64,000 bases of DNA from assembly GCF_030161395.1 (NCBI RefSeq), contig NZ_BSST01000001.1:930001-994000 (forward strand), read 5' to 3'. The position numbers and the translations under genes were made by a program. Below are positions 47,834 through 57,531 of the stretch, one piece after another (position 1 is the first letter of the stretch; each line of letters begins with the position of its first letter). The stretch is from Thalassotalea insulae (lineage in GTDB: Bacteria; Pseudomonadota; Gammaproteobacteria; Enterobacterales; Alteromonadaceae). The notes under the pieces are model-generated. The model searched no databases and was not told the origin of the DNA. It saw nothing but the letters and a program-made list of their open reading frames with translations.

Positions 47834-48445
47834 ATGAAAACATCTAACTCTCAGCAACAATTAAGACAAGCATTACGGCAAGAAGTCAGAGAAAAACGCC
47901 AAGCCTTATCTGCTCACTTTCAACAAGTATCCGCCCAATCATTAATTAAGCAATTAACCACGCTCAAATGGTTAACATCAGCCAAAAAAGTTGCGATTTA
48001 TCTTGCGAACGACGGCGAGCTAGATACCAGTCCATTTATTAACTGGTGTTGGCAACACGCAATAGCTACTTATATTCCGGTGCTTCACCCGTTTAATCCC
48101 GGCCATTTATTATTTTTACACTATCATGCTCAAAGCCACATGAAAGAAAATAAATATGGCATACTAGAGCCAATATTAAATGTTAATACTGTATGCCCCG
48201 CGGATGCGCTAGATATTATCTTTACGCCATTAGTTGCCTTCGATAACACCGGAGCCCGTTTAGGGATGGGCGGTGGTTACTACGACAGAACTTTAGCGAA
48301 CTTATCAAGCGATAAACCAATTGTGATTGGTCTTGCACACGATTGCCAACAACTTAACGAAATACCGACAGAAGCCTGGGACATGCCAGTGCCGCACATA
48401 GTCACCCCTACACACCATTATCAGTTTGATAAACCTCAATTGTGA
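47834..48445 (+). CDS. fau: 5-formyltetrahydrofolate cyclo-ligase
   Basis: Converts 5-formyl-THF to 5,10-methenyl-THF; YgfA family. The N-terminal basic LRQALRQEVREKRQAL binds ATP, and the C-terminal signature LGMGGGYYDRTLA is intact; 203 residues. The frame extends back to an ATG at 47798 but that stretch is the terminator hairpin, so I take 47834. No Shine-Dalgarno is possible other than the T run. The gene precedes rpiA-serA, as in E. coli, but no 6S RNA gene lies before it. Confidence 0.9.
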   Translation: MKTSNSQQQLRQALRQEVREKRQALSAHFQQVSAQSLIKQLTTLKWLTSAKKVAIYLANDGELDTSPFINWCWQHAIATYIPVLHPFNPGHLLFLHYHAQSHMKENKYGILEPILNVNTVCPADALDIIFTPLVAFDNTGARLGMGGGYYDRTLANLSSDKPIVIGLAHDCQQLNEIPTEAWDMPVPHIVTPTHHYQFDKPQL

Positions 48446-48482
48446 TTAATTAAAAATCTAGTAACACAGGCGAAAACTTGGC

Positions 48483-48491
48483 TGCTATAAT
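48483..48491 (+). promoter_or_regulatory. Candidate extended -10 promoter for rpiA
   Basis: TGCTATAAT carries a consensus TATAAT with a TGn extension, 30 bases before the rpiA ATG. The -35 is weak, as is common for extended -10 promoters. Confidence 0.55.
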
Positions 48492-48520
48492 AAAGCCCAA
48501 AACCTCACCTAGGATCCCTT

Positions 48521-49177
48521 ATGACTCAAGACGAAATGAAAAAAGCCGCCGCCTGTAAAGCGCTGGAATTTGTAAAAGAAGACACAATAGTTGGTGTCGG
48601 CACCGGCTCGACGGTTAATCACTTTATCGATGCCTTAGCGACCATTAAGCACAAAATTGTGGGTGCGGTTTCAAGTTCTGAAGAGTCAACTAAGCGCCTA
48701 AAAGCCTATGGCATTGAAGTATTTGATTTAAACAGCGTCGATGAAATCGATGTTTATATTGATGGTGCTGATGAAATCACTGAACATATGCAGATGATCA
48801 AAGGTGGTGGCGCCGCATTAACTCGAGAAAAAATTGTCGCGGCTGTGGCAAAAACCTTTATCTGTATTTGTGATGAAACGAAACAAGTACCTATCCTCGG
48901 TAAATTTCCATTACCAGTTGAAGTGATCCCTATGGCACGTAGCTATGTTGCCCGTGAATTAGTCAAATTAGGTGGCGATCCAGAATATCGTCAAGGTGTA
49001 GTCACCGACAATGGTAACGTCATTCTCGATGTGCATAACTTAGAAATAATCGATCCAAAGGGGCTGGAAAACACCATCAATAGCATAGTAGGCGTGGTAA
49101 CTAACGGCTTATTTGCTAATCGCGGCGCCAATCTACTTATTTTAGGCACCGCACAAGGCGCAAAAATAGTAAAATAA
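48521..49177 (+). CDS. rpiA: Ribose-5-phosphate isomerase A
   Basis: Pentose-phosphate enzyme interconverting ribose-5- and ribulose-5-phosphate. Visible motifs: [13 protein letters not shown] (phosphate loop), [18 protein letters not shown] with catalytic Asp and Glu, and [12 protein letters not shown]. 218 residues (E. coli 219). Preceded by an extended -10 promoter and an AGGA ribosome site; serA follows after about 90 bases. Confidence 0.97.
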   Translation: MTQDEMKKAAACKALEFVKEDTIVGVGTGSTVNHFIDALATIKHKIVGAVSSSEESTKRLKAYGIEVFDLNSVDEIDVYIDGADEITEHMQMIKGGGAALTREKIVAAVAKTFICICDETKQVPILGKFPLPVEVIPMARSYVARELVKLGGDPEYRQGVVTDNGNVILDVHNLEIIDPKGLENTINSIVGVVTNGLFANRGANLLILGTAQGAKIVK

Positions 49178-49267
49178 CACTTTAGAGTTTATACACTATA
49201 TGCTAGTTTAGCACTAGATTTGGATATCTAGCCATCTAAACACTTTTATCGAGAGCGATTAAGCACT

Positions 49268-50497
49268 ATGAGTAATAAATCATTAGCCAAAGAAAAAATC
49301 AGGATCTTGTTACTTGAAGGCGTTCACCAAAGCGCACTAGAAGAACTAAAATCCCAAGGTTACAGTAACATTGAATACCTTAAAACTTCATTAGCCGAAG
49401 ACGAGCTAATTGAAAAAATAGCCAATGTCCACTTTATTGGTATTCGCTCTCGCACTATGTTAAACGACAAAGTGCTCAGTCATGCTAAAAAATTAGTCGC
49501 TATTGGCTGCTTTTGTATTGGTACGAATCAGGTAGATATCAAAGCAGCACAAAAGCGTGGTATCCCGGTATTTAATGCACCATTTTCTAACACTCGTTCA
49601 GTAGCTGAACTAGTAATAGGTGAACTGTTATTATTGCTACGCGGTATCCCTGAAAAAAGTGCTCAAGCGCATCGTGGTATCTGGAATAAATCAGCGACAG
49701 GGTCTGTCGAAGCACGCGGAAAAACTCTTGGTATTATTGGCTATGGTCATATCGGGATGCAGCTGGGAATAATGGCGGAAACTATCGGCATGAAAGTACG
49801 CTTTTATGATATTGAAACCAAATTGCCGCTAGGTAACGCCAGCCAAGCACCGAGCTTAACCTCTTTATTGCAAGAGGCAGATGTGGTCAGTTTACATGTG
49901 CCAGAAACCCCCCAAACACAAAATATGATGGGTGCCGCTGAATTTGATGTCATGAAAGATGGCGTAATTTTTATCAACGCCTCACGTGGTACAGTAGTCG
50001 ATATCGACGCACTATCAGAAGTGTTAACCACGAAAAAAGTCGCTGGTGCTGCAATAGACGTTTTCCCAGTTGAACCTAAGAGCAACGATGAAGAATTCAT
50101 TTCACCACTACGTGAATTTGATAATGTTATTCTTACGCCACACATAGGTGGCAGCACCAAAGAAGCACAAGAAAATATCGGCTTAGAAGTAGCAAGCAAA
50201 CTAGCGAAATACTCGGATAATGGCTCTACCTTATCTGCGGTAAATTTCCCGGAAGTTTCGCTGCCAAGTCATATTGGCGCCAGCCGATTATTGCATATTC
50301 ACCATAACCAACCAGGTATATTAACTAAAATTAACTTGGCGTTTGCCGAAAACAACATCAATATTGCCGCACAATACTTACAAACAGATGATCAAATAGG
50401 TTATGTGGTGATCGATGTTGAAACGGATCACAGTGAAACAGCGCTACGGGCATTAAAAGCAATTGAAGGCACGATAAAAGCACGCATCCTACATTAG
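49268..50497 (+). CDS. serA: D-3-phosphoglycerate dehydrogenase
   Basis: First step of serine synthesis. Catalytic domain with NAD motif GIIGYGHIGMQLG, the Arg/Glu/His triad in NASRGTVVDIDAL, DVFPVEP and LTPHIGGSTKEAQ, and a C-terminal ACT domain (about residues 338-409) that gives serine feedback inhibition. 409 residues, like E. coli SerA (410). The rpiA-serA adjacency is typical. Followed by a strong bidirectional terminator. Confidence 0.97.
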   Translation: MSNKSLAKEKIRILLLEGVHQSALEELKSQGYSNIEYLKTSLAEDELIEKIANVHFIGIRSRTMLNDKVLSHAKKLVAIGCFCIGTNQVDIKAAQKRGIPVFNAPFSNTRSVAELVIGELLLLLRGIPEKSAQAHRGIWNKSATGSVEARGKTLGIIGYGHIGMQLGIMAETIGMKVRFYDIETKLPLGNASQAPSLTSLLQEADVVSLHVPETPQTQNMMGAAEFDVMKDGVIFINASRGTVVDIDALSEVLTTKKVAGAAIDVFPVEPKSNDEEFISPLREFDNVILTPHIGGSTKEAQENIGLEVASKLAKYSDNGSTLSAVNFPEVSLPSHIGASRLLHIHHNQPGILTKINLAFAENNINIAAQYLQTDDQIGYVVIDVETDHSETALRALKAIEGTIKARILH

Positions 50498-50517
50498 CAA
50501 TTTGCTTATTAAATACT

Positions 50518-50549
50518 AAAAAGCCCAAGCTAATTAGCTTGGGCTTTTT
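50518..50549. terminator. Bidirectional terminator between serA and pgpA
   Basis: Two perfect 16-base arms, AAAAAGCCCAAGCTAA and TTAGCTTGGGCTTTTT, meet without a spacer. A and T runs flank the G/C core on both strands, so it can end serA (+) and pgpA (-) transcripts. Confidence 0.93.
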
Positions 50550-50578
50550 GTTGGTCGTGGTAACCTCGACAAGTTGAA

Positions 50579-51040
50579 CTAATAAATAAAATGCATACAA
50601 GCAAGAGCCAGAAGGCCAGCAGCAACATCATCGATCATAATACCAAAGCCACCATGACAATGCTTATCTAGCCAGCTGATCGGCCAAGGTTTAATAATGT
50701 CGAAAATACGAAATAGAAGAAAACCAACAATCACAGTTTCTACCGTTACTGGTAGCCATAACATAGTGATTAAAAAGCCAACAAATTCGTCCCAAACAAT
50801 CGCAGGATGATCATGCACATTAACCGCTTTAGCAGCATGACCACAAATATATACGCCCAAAATCGCCATTAGCACAACAATGGCTAAAAAGTAACTAGCA
50901 TTAAGAAAGCTCAAGCCCAAAAACAGCGGTACTGCCGCTAGTGTACCGAAGGTTCCAGGGGCTTTCGGTGCTAAACCACTGCCAAACCCAAGTGCAAGAA
51001 ACTGAATCGGATCAGCTAAACGAAAACGAGCTTTATTCAT
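50579..51040 (-). CDS. pgpA: Phosphatidylglycerophosphatase A
   Basis: Membrane phosphatase that makes phosphatidylglycerol from its phosphate. Motifs LGFGSGLAPKAPGTFGTLAAVPL, the DEFVGF region and RIFDIIKPWPISWLD are characteristic; several hydrophobic segments; 153 residues. It starts 5 bases after the thiL stop, in the conserved nusB-thiL-pgpA order. Confidence 0.95.
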   Translation of the reverse strand: MNKARFRLADPIQFLALGFGSGLAPKAPGTFGTLAAVPLFLGLSFLNASYFLAIVVLMAILGVYICGHAAKAVNVHDHPAIVWDEFVGFLITMLWLPVTVETVIVGFLLFRIFDIIKPWPISWLDKHCHGGFGIMIDDVAAGLLALACMHFIY

Positions 51041-51045
51041 ATCAA

Positions 51046-52014
51046 TTATTGGTCACTGTCAAAATGCTCAAAGCCTTTAGCATTGATTTGCGTTGGCTGA
51101 CTATTTAAAGTTGTGGTAATTTTTCCGGAGAGATTTAACTGCCCGATACAAGTGATGGTTTCGCCAATATCCGCTAACGCGGTTTCCATACCAACCTTAT
51201 TATCTTCAGAGACAGTAAATAACAGCTGATAATCATCGCCGCCTTGTAACGCTAGCTCGATAGCTTTTTCTGCTCCCAGACTGTCGTATAGGGCATTTGA
51301 AATAGGCAACTGATCCAATACCAGATTGACACCGACATTCGAACTCTCACATAGATGTCTGAGATCGGCTAACAAGCCATCAGATAAATCAATCGCTGAA
51401 GAAGCGTATCCTCGTAAGGCTTGTCCAACTAAAACACAAGGTACCGGATAATCTAGTTGCTTTTGAACAAGCGCCAACACATCCTCGGGTAACTCAATTT
51501 GTTGATAATAATGTTGTAACGCTAACGCCGCATCACCAATTTCTCCGGTGACATAAAGCCAGTCACCAGTTTTAGCACCACTTCGGGTTATTTGTTTATC
51601 ATAAGGTACAGTACCTTGTGCGGTAATAGTAATGCTAAGCGGCCCCTGAGTGGTATCTCCCCCCACTAACTGAACATTATAATACTCGCATAATTCAAAC
51701 ATCCCCTGACAGAATTCTCCAACCCAGTCTTCGTCTGCTTCTGGAATGGTCAAGGCGACAGAAATCCAGCACGGCTCAGCCCCCATAGCGGCAAGATCAG
51801 ATAAATTAACGGCAACCGCTTTATGACCTACGGCTTTAGCTGGTGTGTTTTCAGGAAAATGCACACCAGCCACTAGAGTATCTGTGGTTACCGCCAAATA
51901 TTGACGTTCAGGTGGCGTTAATAAGGCACAATCATCACCTATACCTAAAAACACATCCTTACGTTTTACTATTTGTTCAGTGAAGTAATTTCTTATTAAA
52001 TCGAATTCTTTCAT
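51046..52014 (-). CDS. thiL: Thiamine-monophosphate kinase
   Basis: Phosphorylates thiamine monophosphate to thiamine diphosphate. The N-terminal GIGDDCALL and VTTDTLVAGVHF, NLSDLAAMGAEP, LVGGDTTQG and the C-terminal SSAIDLSDGLLADL are the conserved PurM-like fold motifs. 322 residues (E. coli 325). A weak hairpin separates it from nusB. Confidence 0.96.
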   Translation of the reverse strand: MKEFDLIRNYFTEQIVKRKDVFLGIGDDCALLTPPERQYLAVTTDTLVAGVHFPENTPAKAVGHKAVAVNLSDLAAMGAEPCWISVALTIPEADEDWVGEFCQGMFELCEYYNVQLVGGDTTQGPLSITITAQGTVPYDKQITRSGAKTGDWLYVTGEIGDAALALQHYYQQIELPEDVLALVQKQLDYPVPCVLVGQALRGYASSAIDLSDGLLADLRHLCESSNVGVNLVLDQLPISNALYDSLGAEKAIELALQGGDDYQLLFTVSEDNKVGMETALADIGETITCIGQLNLSGKITTTLNSQPTQINAKGFEHFDSDQ

Positions 52015-52076
52015 AATGTAATTAACATCAGTTAAATGATAATAGCGCCTAATTTTTTTACCGTTAAAAACATAAA

Positions 52077-52098
52077 AGGCGCACTAAGTCAGGCGCCT
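52077..52098 (-). terminator. Weak hairpin after nusB
   Basis: AGGCGC / GCGCCT stem with a 10-base loop; on the minus strand it is followed by TTTT. It lies about 30 bases past the nusB stop and may only reduce read-through into thiL. Confidence 0.45.
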
Positions 52099-52128
52099 CA
52101 CTACTAATCAAGATTTTTATCAAGCAAA

Positions 52129-52545
52129 TTATTCTTGCGGACGGATCAGTTTAATCGTTTTATCGAGTACGCCATTTACAAATTTATGACTATCATCGGC
52201 AGCAAAAAGTTTCGCTAATTCGATCGCTTCGTTGATTATCACTCGATATGGCACATCAGCGCAGTCACTTAATTCAAATACAGCAACCCGTAAAATCGCT
52301 TTTTCAATATGATCTATTTCATCCAATGGACGGGCAACATGAGGTTCTATAGCTGCGTCTAAAGAGCTCACCTGCGAAGTTACGCCACGAAATAGCTTTT
52401 GAAAATATTCAATTTCAAAACGACGTTTCGCATTTTCGGTTAAAAAGTGTGCTTCAACATCAGCAACCGAGTTTTCACTCATTTGCCATGAATAAACCGC
52501 TTGTACCGCTAGTTCACGGGCTTTTCTTCTCGGAGATGGTTTCAC
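52129..52545 (-). CDS. nusB: Transcription antitermination protein NusB
   Basis: Binds boxA RNA with NusE (S10) in rRNA antitermination. The opening RRKARELAVQAVYSWQMS and C-terminal VPYRVIINEAIELAKLFAADDSHKFVNGVLDK are diagnostic. 138 residues (E. coli 139). It follows ribH by 32 bases. Confidence 0.96.
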   Translation of the reverse strand: MKPSPRRKARELAVQAVYSWQMSENSVADVEAHFLTENAKRRFEIEYFQKLFRGVTSQVSSLDAAIEPHVARPLDEIDHIEKAILRVAVFELSDCADVPYRVIINEAIELAKLFAADDSHKFVNGVLDKTIKLIRPQE

Positions 52546-52577
52546 AAAAATATCCTGTTTAACAATTCTAGCTTAGA

Positions 52578-53042
52578 TTATAGCTGAGACAGCACATTAA
52601 CCATTTCTAATGCACCAAGCGCCGCTTCACCGCCTTTATTACCGGCTTTAGTGCCTGCTCGCTCTATCGCTTGTTCGATAGAGTCTGTGGTGATAACACC
52701 AAAAGACACCGGAATTTCAGACTCTAAGCATACTTGTGCTAAGCCTTTGTTACATTCACCAGCAACAAAATCAAAATGTGGCGTACCACCACGAATAACC
52801 GCACCTATTGCGATAATGGCATCATACTTGCCGCTTTTCGCCGCTTTTTTAGCAACTAATGGCAACTCATAGGCACCTGGTACTTTAATTACCGTAATAT
52901 CGCTCTCAGCAACATCACCGTGACGCTTTAAAGTATCAACTGCGCCAGCTAATAAACTATCTACGATAAAATGGTTAAAACGAGAGACTACAATCGCAAA
53001 TTTTTTGCCTGATGCGACAAAAGAACCTTCAATAACATTCAT
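52578..53042 (-). CDS. ribH: 6,7-dimethyl-8-ribityllumazine synthase
   Basis: Penultimate riboflavin step; forms 60-subunit shells in many bacteria. [52 protein letters not shown] and the C-terminal [13 protein letters not shown] are all present. The ATG at 53042 (MNVIEGSF) gives 154 residues (E. coli 156). The other rib genes are not upstream, where the polysaccharide locus begins, so ribH heads this transcript. Confidence 0.95.
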   Translation of the reverse strand: MNVIEGSFVASGKKFAIVVSRFNHFIVDSLLAGAVDTLKRHGDVAESDITVIKVPGAYELPLVAKKAAKSGKYDAIIAIGAVIRGGTPHFDFVAGECNKGLAQVCLESEIPVSFGVITTDSIEQAIERAGTKAGNKGGEAALGALEMVNVLSQL

Positions 53043-53085
53043 CAAAACATACCCAAAGAGTAAAAATTGCCGCGATTCTAACAAA

Positions 53086-53110
53086 AAACCAGCAAATTAG
53101 GTACTGGTTT
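53086..53110 (-). promoter_or_regulatory. Hairpin plus T run in the ribH leader
   Basis: On the minus strand AAACCAG pairs with CTGGTTT across an 11-base loop and is followed by six Ts, 44 bases before the ribH ATG. As no minus-strand gene lies close upstream, it could be a leader attenuator. No RFN (FMN riboswitch) conserved core is seen. Confidence 0.3.
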
Positions 53111-53259
53111 GTAATCAATATTTACACATCCGATAAATCTCAATTAAAAAAATGAAACTGTAAATAAACTTTTATAAAGGTTGCACGAGCTACCACCTAA
53201 AATTTATGAACCAAGAAAACGTCTAGGGTAGTCTGGTCGATTCATCCAATAACTAAAAC

Positions 53260-53289
53260 TTTACAGTATACATATCGTATCTATATAAT
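53260..53289 (+). promoter_or_regulatory. Promoter for the polysaccharide locus
   Basis: TTTACA (53260-53265), 18-base spacer, TATAAT (53284-53289), about 48 bases before the wzz start. The hexamers match consensus at five and six positions. Confidence 0.6.
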
Positions 53290-53336
53290 AACCGACTCCG
53301 TATGAGCTCAGGCTCGAATTATATAAAGTATTACTT

Positions 53337-54317
53337 GTGTCAAATTTAATAAATCAGCAATCAATAAACCAACCCAGTACTTCCAAGATACCTGTGCAAA
53401 AAAAATATAATAATGATGAGCTAATAAATTTGGCAGAATTATGGCAGGAAACTTGGAGAAAAAAATTTTATATAATTGCTGTTTGTATTCTTTTCGCTAT
53501 TTGTTCAATTATTTACACATTGACTTTACCGAATACATATAAAGCTTCCACATTACTTTCTCCAGTAAATAGTAATACAAGTGCCAATAGCTTAGGAGGT
53601 TTAGCTAATCAATTAGGCAGTTTAGCTAGTATCGCAGGTATTAACTTGGCCGCAAGTCAAGCTGATAAAACGGCTTTAACGCTAGAAATATTGCAATCAC
53701 GTTCATTTATAGAGAAGTTCATTCAAGATCACAATTTGTTAGTCCCACTAATGGCAGCAAAGAACTGGGAGCCTGAAACCAATACATTAATAATAGATAG
53801 TGAAATATACAATGAATCGAAGAAAGAGTGGCTTCGAAGTGTATCTCCCCCAAAGCAAGCTAAACCTTCCTTATGGGAAGCTTATCAAAACTTCCTTGAA
53901 AGAATAGAAATAACTCAAGACAAAACAACCTCTATCATCAATATATCAATTGAGTATTACTCTCCTACACTTGCCAAACAATGGTTAACTTGGCTTATTA
54001 CAGATATTAACGAGTTCATGAGACATCAAGATCAAGTAGAAACAAAAGCTTCTATAGATTATCTGAATAAGCAACTTAAGCTGACTCAAATAAGTAACAT
54101 GGAAAACGTTTTTTACCAACTTATTGAAGAACAAACTAAAAGCATGATGTTAATTCATGTAAAAAGCGAATATGTATTGAAAACTATCGATCCTGCTCAA
54201 GTTCCTGATACAAAAGAAAGTCCTAAAAGAGCACTCATTGTGATCATTGGAACAATGTTAGGTGGATTCATTGCTTTGATATTCATTCTAGTTCGGTATT
54301 TTACAAAGTCTTGTTAA
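53337..54317 (+). CDS. wzz: Wzz/PCP-type chain-length determinant
   Basis: Polysaccharide co-polymerase that sets O-antigen chain length. 326 residues with membrane helices at about 43-62 and 297-320 and a mostly helical periplasmic domain between them; the Pro-rich stretch DPAQVPDTKESPKRA before the second helix is the PCP signature. No cytoplasmic tyrosine kinase domain follows, so it is PCP-1 type. The start is GTG at 53337 with a weak ribosome site. Confidence 0.88.
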   Translation: MSNLINQQSINQPSTSKIPVQKKYNNDELINLAELWQETWRKKFYIIAVCILFAICSIIYTLTLPNTYKASTLLSPVNSNTSANSLGGLANQLGSLASIAGINLAASQADKTALTLEILQSRSFIEKFIQDHNLLVPLMAAKNWEPETNTLIIDSEIYNESKKEWLRSVSPPKQAKPSLWEAYQNFLERIEITQDKTTSIINISIEYYSPTLAKQWLTWLITDINEFMRHQDQVETKASIDYLNKQLKLTQISNMENVFYQLIEEQTKSMMLIHVKSEYVLKTIDPAQVPDTKESPKRALIVIIGTMLGGFIALIFILVRYFTKSC

Positions 54318-54347
54318 TTAATTTTTAGTATCCCAAAGTTTATACAA

Positions 54348-55214
54348 ATGACATATCAAAACAATTTAGTAACAGTATACATTACGACTTATAATCGACT
54401 GATATTGCTTAGAAGAGCAGTAGAATCAGTTCTGAATCAAACATATAAATCAATAGAGTTACTCATTGTTGATGATGGCTCAACAGACGGCACTCATGAG
54501 TATTTAAATGAATTAAGCCGAAAGCATAAAAACATAAAGTTTTTGATAAACAGCTCAAATTCTGGTGCCTGCTACGGGAGAAATAAAGCAATACTTAACG
54601 CTTCCGGTGAATACATAACAGGATTAGATGACGATGATTATTTCGTAGAAAATAGAATATCAGACTTTATAAACGAATGGAAAAATAAAAAGCCGTCGGT
54701 CATTGCGCTATATAGTAGCGTTAAAAAAAAGGAAAAAGCCGACAAGTACATAAAGTGTGATAAAAAGTCACTCGTAAAAAGAAATCAGCTATTTTTTAAT
54801 AACGATATAGGAAATCAAGTATTCACAAAAACAAAAATTATTAAATCAATTAATGGGTTCGATACTGACATGCCTGCATGGCAAGATCTTGAATGTTGGA
54901 TTAGGCTATTGTCTTTGGGTGATGCGCAATGTGTAAATAATTACAGCTATATTGTTGATGTCAGCCATCCTCACGAAAGAATTACCCTTCAAAAAACAAA
55001 TAAAATTCAATTAGCATGTAATCATTTAGTTAGTAAACATAATTTAACAAAGAGACAAAAATCAAGATTAGTAACTCAACTTATTCCTTATGCTCCGTCT
55101 TATTATAAATTAACACCACATTTTATTAATGCATTTTTACAGCTCGATTTCATGTTAATATGTAAATTACTAAATTTCCTAATTAAGTTCACTTATTTAA
55201 ACAAGAATAAGTGA
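54348..55214 (+). CDS. Family 2 glycosyltransferase
   Basis: 288 residues with a GT-A domain: VTVYITTYNRLILLRRAVESVL at the start, VDDGSTDGT and the metal-binding GLDDDDYF. A likely O-antigen sugar transferase; the donor and acceptor cannot be named. No membrane helix is evident. It lies between wzz and wzy, and its coding sequence is A/T-rich like the rest of the locus. Confidence 0.88.
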   Translation: MTYQNNLVTVYITTYNRLILLRRAVESVLNQTYKSIELLIVDDGSTDGTHEYLNELSRKHKNIKFLINSSNSGACYGRNKAILNASGEYITGLDDDDYFVENRISDFINEWKNKKPSVIALYSSVKKKEKADKYIKCDKKSLVKRNQLFFNNDIGNQVFTKTKIIKSINGFDTDMPAWQDLECWIRLLSLGDAQCVNNYSYIVDVSHPHERITLQKTNKIQLACNHLVSKHNLTKRQKSRLVTQLIPYAPSYYKLTPHFINAFLQLDFMLICKLLNFLIKFTYLNKNK

Positions 55215-55235
55215 TAATCAATCAGCCACACCTAT

Positions 55236-56333
55236 ATGATAATTAGAAAAGAGAACCTTTTTAATATTACATCAATATTTTTGATATTTATAGCATCAAT
55301 GGTTACAGCTTTACCTGGTGGAGTGACAAAATTCACCTTATTGAGTCTAACATTATTGAATATTAGTTATATCAAAATATCTAAAACAAAAGTGATTAGC
55401 ATTTTGGCGCTCATATCTTTTTTATTAATTCGCATACTTTTTACGGGAGTAGCTCACTTTGAACAATCGATGATTGTTCTGTGCATTTTATTTATTTGGT
55501 TTTTATCGTTACCTATAAATGCCAGTTACTTTAATTCTATTATCAAACCAGCTATATTTTTACTCTTTTTACTTGGTTTTATTGCATCTATTTTTACTGC
55601 ATTTTTTGGAATAGGGAATTTCGCATCTAGTATGCTGCCAAAAGGGCTACCTTATGTTTTCGCGTTTAAAGGCACAACCTCGACCCCTCAAACATATGGA
55701 ACTATAGGAATTCTTTCATATTTATGCATTACACTATTCTCAACGAATTCAAATACGAAAAAGCTAAAACAAAGGTTCACTTTAGTGTTAGCAAACTTTG
55801 CACTAAATAGAGTCACTCTTATTGAGACTATATTACTAATATGTAGAAAGCATATGATTCTATTTTTTATGATGTTAATTGTAGTAGGTATAGTGGCTTC
55901 ACTATTTTCAGATAATGTTTTATTTACTATTTCTACGTTGCAAAGTCGGATTGACTTAACAAGAGGGATCTGGGAGCAATACCTTAATAGTCAGAGTAGC
56001 AACATTCTATTTGGTAACTTTAAACAACCAGATGTTTTTTACAGCACTTCATACATGGATATTAATTACATAGAAAACGGCTACATGTTTCTACTATATT
56101 ACTTTGGTATATTAGGCACAGCGTGTTATCTTGCTTTTTTCACTTTATTTTTAATAGTTTTACCTATTGCTAAAAAAATCCAAGTAAATAAAGCTATTTT
56201 TTACGTTGCCATTATATATTTCCTCTTTGTTCCCTTATTAACACACGAGTTTTTATCAATATCATATTACTTAATGCTTTATTTAGTTTTATATGTTTAT
56301 AAATCTCAATATCAAGATCAAATTAATCCCTAA
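55236..56333 (+). CDS. wzy: O-antigen polymerase Wzy-like membrane protein
   Basis: 365 residues with about ten hydrophobic segments and a large central loop (about residues 225-285) containing LQSRIDLTRGIWEQYL and NGYMFLLYYFGILG, the pattern of the O-antigen ligase/polymerase fold. Position between glycosyltransferases and after wzz favours polymerase over ligase. Sequence families here are very divergent, so the name rests on topology and context. Confidence 0.72.
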   Translation: MIIRKENLFNITSIFLIFIASMVTALPGGVTKFTLLSLTLLNISYIKISKTKVISILALISFLLIRILFTGVAHFEQSMIVLCILFIWFLSLPINASYFNSIIKPAIFLLFLLGFIASIFTAFFGIGNFASSMLPKGLPYVFAFKGTTSTPQTYGTIGILSYLCITLFSTNSNTKKLKQRFTLVLANFALNRVTLIETILLICRKHMILFFMMLIVVGIVASLFSDNVLFTISTLQSRIDLTRGIWEQYLNSQSSNILFGNFKQPDVFYSTSYMDINYIENGYMFLLYYFGILGTACYLAFFTLFLIVLPIAKKIQVNKAIFYVAIIYFLFVPLLTHEFLSISYYLMLYLVLYVYKSQYQDQINP

Positions 56334-56400
56334 GCGATCTCATAAATTGCTTTTAACCCATGTATAATATATTCGCCCTTATGAATAACTCGAAAGCTCT

Positions 56401-57531
56401 ATGAAGACAATTACGTTTTTTCATCCTGTAGATGATAACTATGGTGCAAGTAACATTCTAACATATGTACTATCTTTTCTTTCAAAGGAATACAAATGCA
56501 TTGTTTATGTTCCAAAAATAACAAAAAAGATGTCTAGCACTCTCAAAGAGTTACATTCCGACTCTGTTATTTTCAAAGAATGTCCACAATTACCTATTGC
56601 TCATAGAGCCATGTTAACACCAAAAGGACTTTTATCTTGGGTTGTTAAAAATATTTTAATAATCAAACTTTTCGTCAAAATAAGAAAGAATACAGATATA
56701 ATCTACATAAATACTTTATCTTTATTTAGTTTAAGCTTTATATCTAGAGTTGTTTTCAAAAAGAACTTATTGCACTGCCACGAATACTTAGAAGGAACAC
56801 CACATGGTAAAATAATGAGGCTTTTTACCTATTTGTTTTCTCATTGCATAATCTGTGTTTCAGAAAAGGTAAAAAACTATATATCTGTAAAAAATGCTTC
56901 GAAATATTATATTGTCAGAAATGGGATTCCCGATATTACTAATAATTCGAAGGTATTACTTTCTAAAGAAAAAGATAAAGTATTTATTTCCTTTATTGGA
57001 AGAGTAATGCCAGAAAAAGGACATTGGTTAGTTGCTGACGCAGTATCTAAACTGCCAAAAAAGCTTAAAAACAGAATTGAAATTCACGTTTTCGGTGATG
57101 CTCCACCGCTAAGTTCCCACCTATTCAAGGATTATCAAACGGTATTGCTAGAAAAGAAACTCACAAATTCAATCATATTAAAAGGATTTGATGCTAATGC
57201 AGCAAAAAAAAGTTATAAATATGATGCTTGTTTAGTTCCTTCAATAATCGTTGACTCATTTCCAACCACGGTTTTGGAAGCAATGAGAGCTCAAAAAGCT
57301 GTTATTACAACAAATAATGGAGGTGCTTTAGAGTTAATAGAAGATAAAATAGATGGTTTTCTGATTTCTCCAAATGATCCTCAAGCATTAGCCGATTTGT
57401 TTGCCTATTGTATTAAAAATAAAAACGACTTAGCTAACATGGGGTTAAAAGCACGAAGCAAATATCTAAACACTTATACTATTACACAATTTCAAAAAAG
57501 ATTTTCAGAGGTTTTCAAGCAACATGCCTAA
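56401..57531 (+). CDS. Family 4 glycosyltransferase
   Basis: 376 residues, GT-B fold. The C-terminal half has FIGRVMPEKGHWLVADAV, IHVFGDAPP and the nucleotide-sugar motif PSIIVDSFPTTVLEAMRAQKAVITTNNGGALELI with the EX7E glutamates. Overlaps the next gene by 8 bases. Specificity unknown; rhamnose transfer is plausible given the rml genes. Confidence 0.88.
   Translation: MKTITFFHPVDDNYGASNILTYVLSFLSKEYKCIVYVPKITKKMSSTLKELHSDSVIFKECPQLPIAHRAMLTPKGLLSWVVKNILIIKLFVKIRKNTDIIYINTLSLFSLSFISRVVFKKNLLHCHEYLEGTPHGKIMRLFTYLFSHCIICVSEKVKNYISVKNASKYYIVRNGIPDITNNSKVLLSKEKDKVFISFIGRVMPEKGHWLVADAVSKLPKKLKNRIEIHVFGDAPPLSSHLFKDYQTVLLEKKLTNSIILKGFDANAAKKSYKYDACLVPSIIVDSFPTTVLEAMRAQKAVITTNNGGALELIEDKIDGFLISPNDPQALADLFAYCIKNKNDLANMGLKARSKYLNTYTITQFQKRFSEVFKQHA

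Noticed and set aside
52077..52098. Possible regulatory RNA between nusB and thiL
   Set aside because: Only a 6-base stem with a short T run is present, adequate for a weak terminator and nothing more.
53181..53197. GGTGGTAGCTCGTGCAA on the minus strand, similar to the ops/JUMPStart element
   Set aside because: It points toward ribH and away from the polysaccharide genes, and differs from the GGCGGTAGCGT core.
53043..53336. FMN riboswitch upstream of ribH
   Set aside because: No conserved RFN core or multi-stem layout is seen, only one short hairpin.
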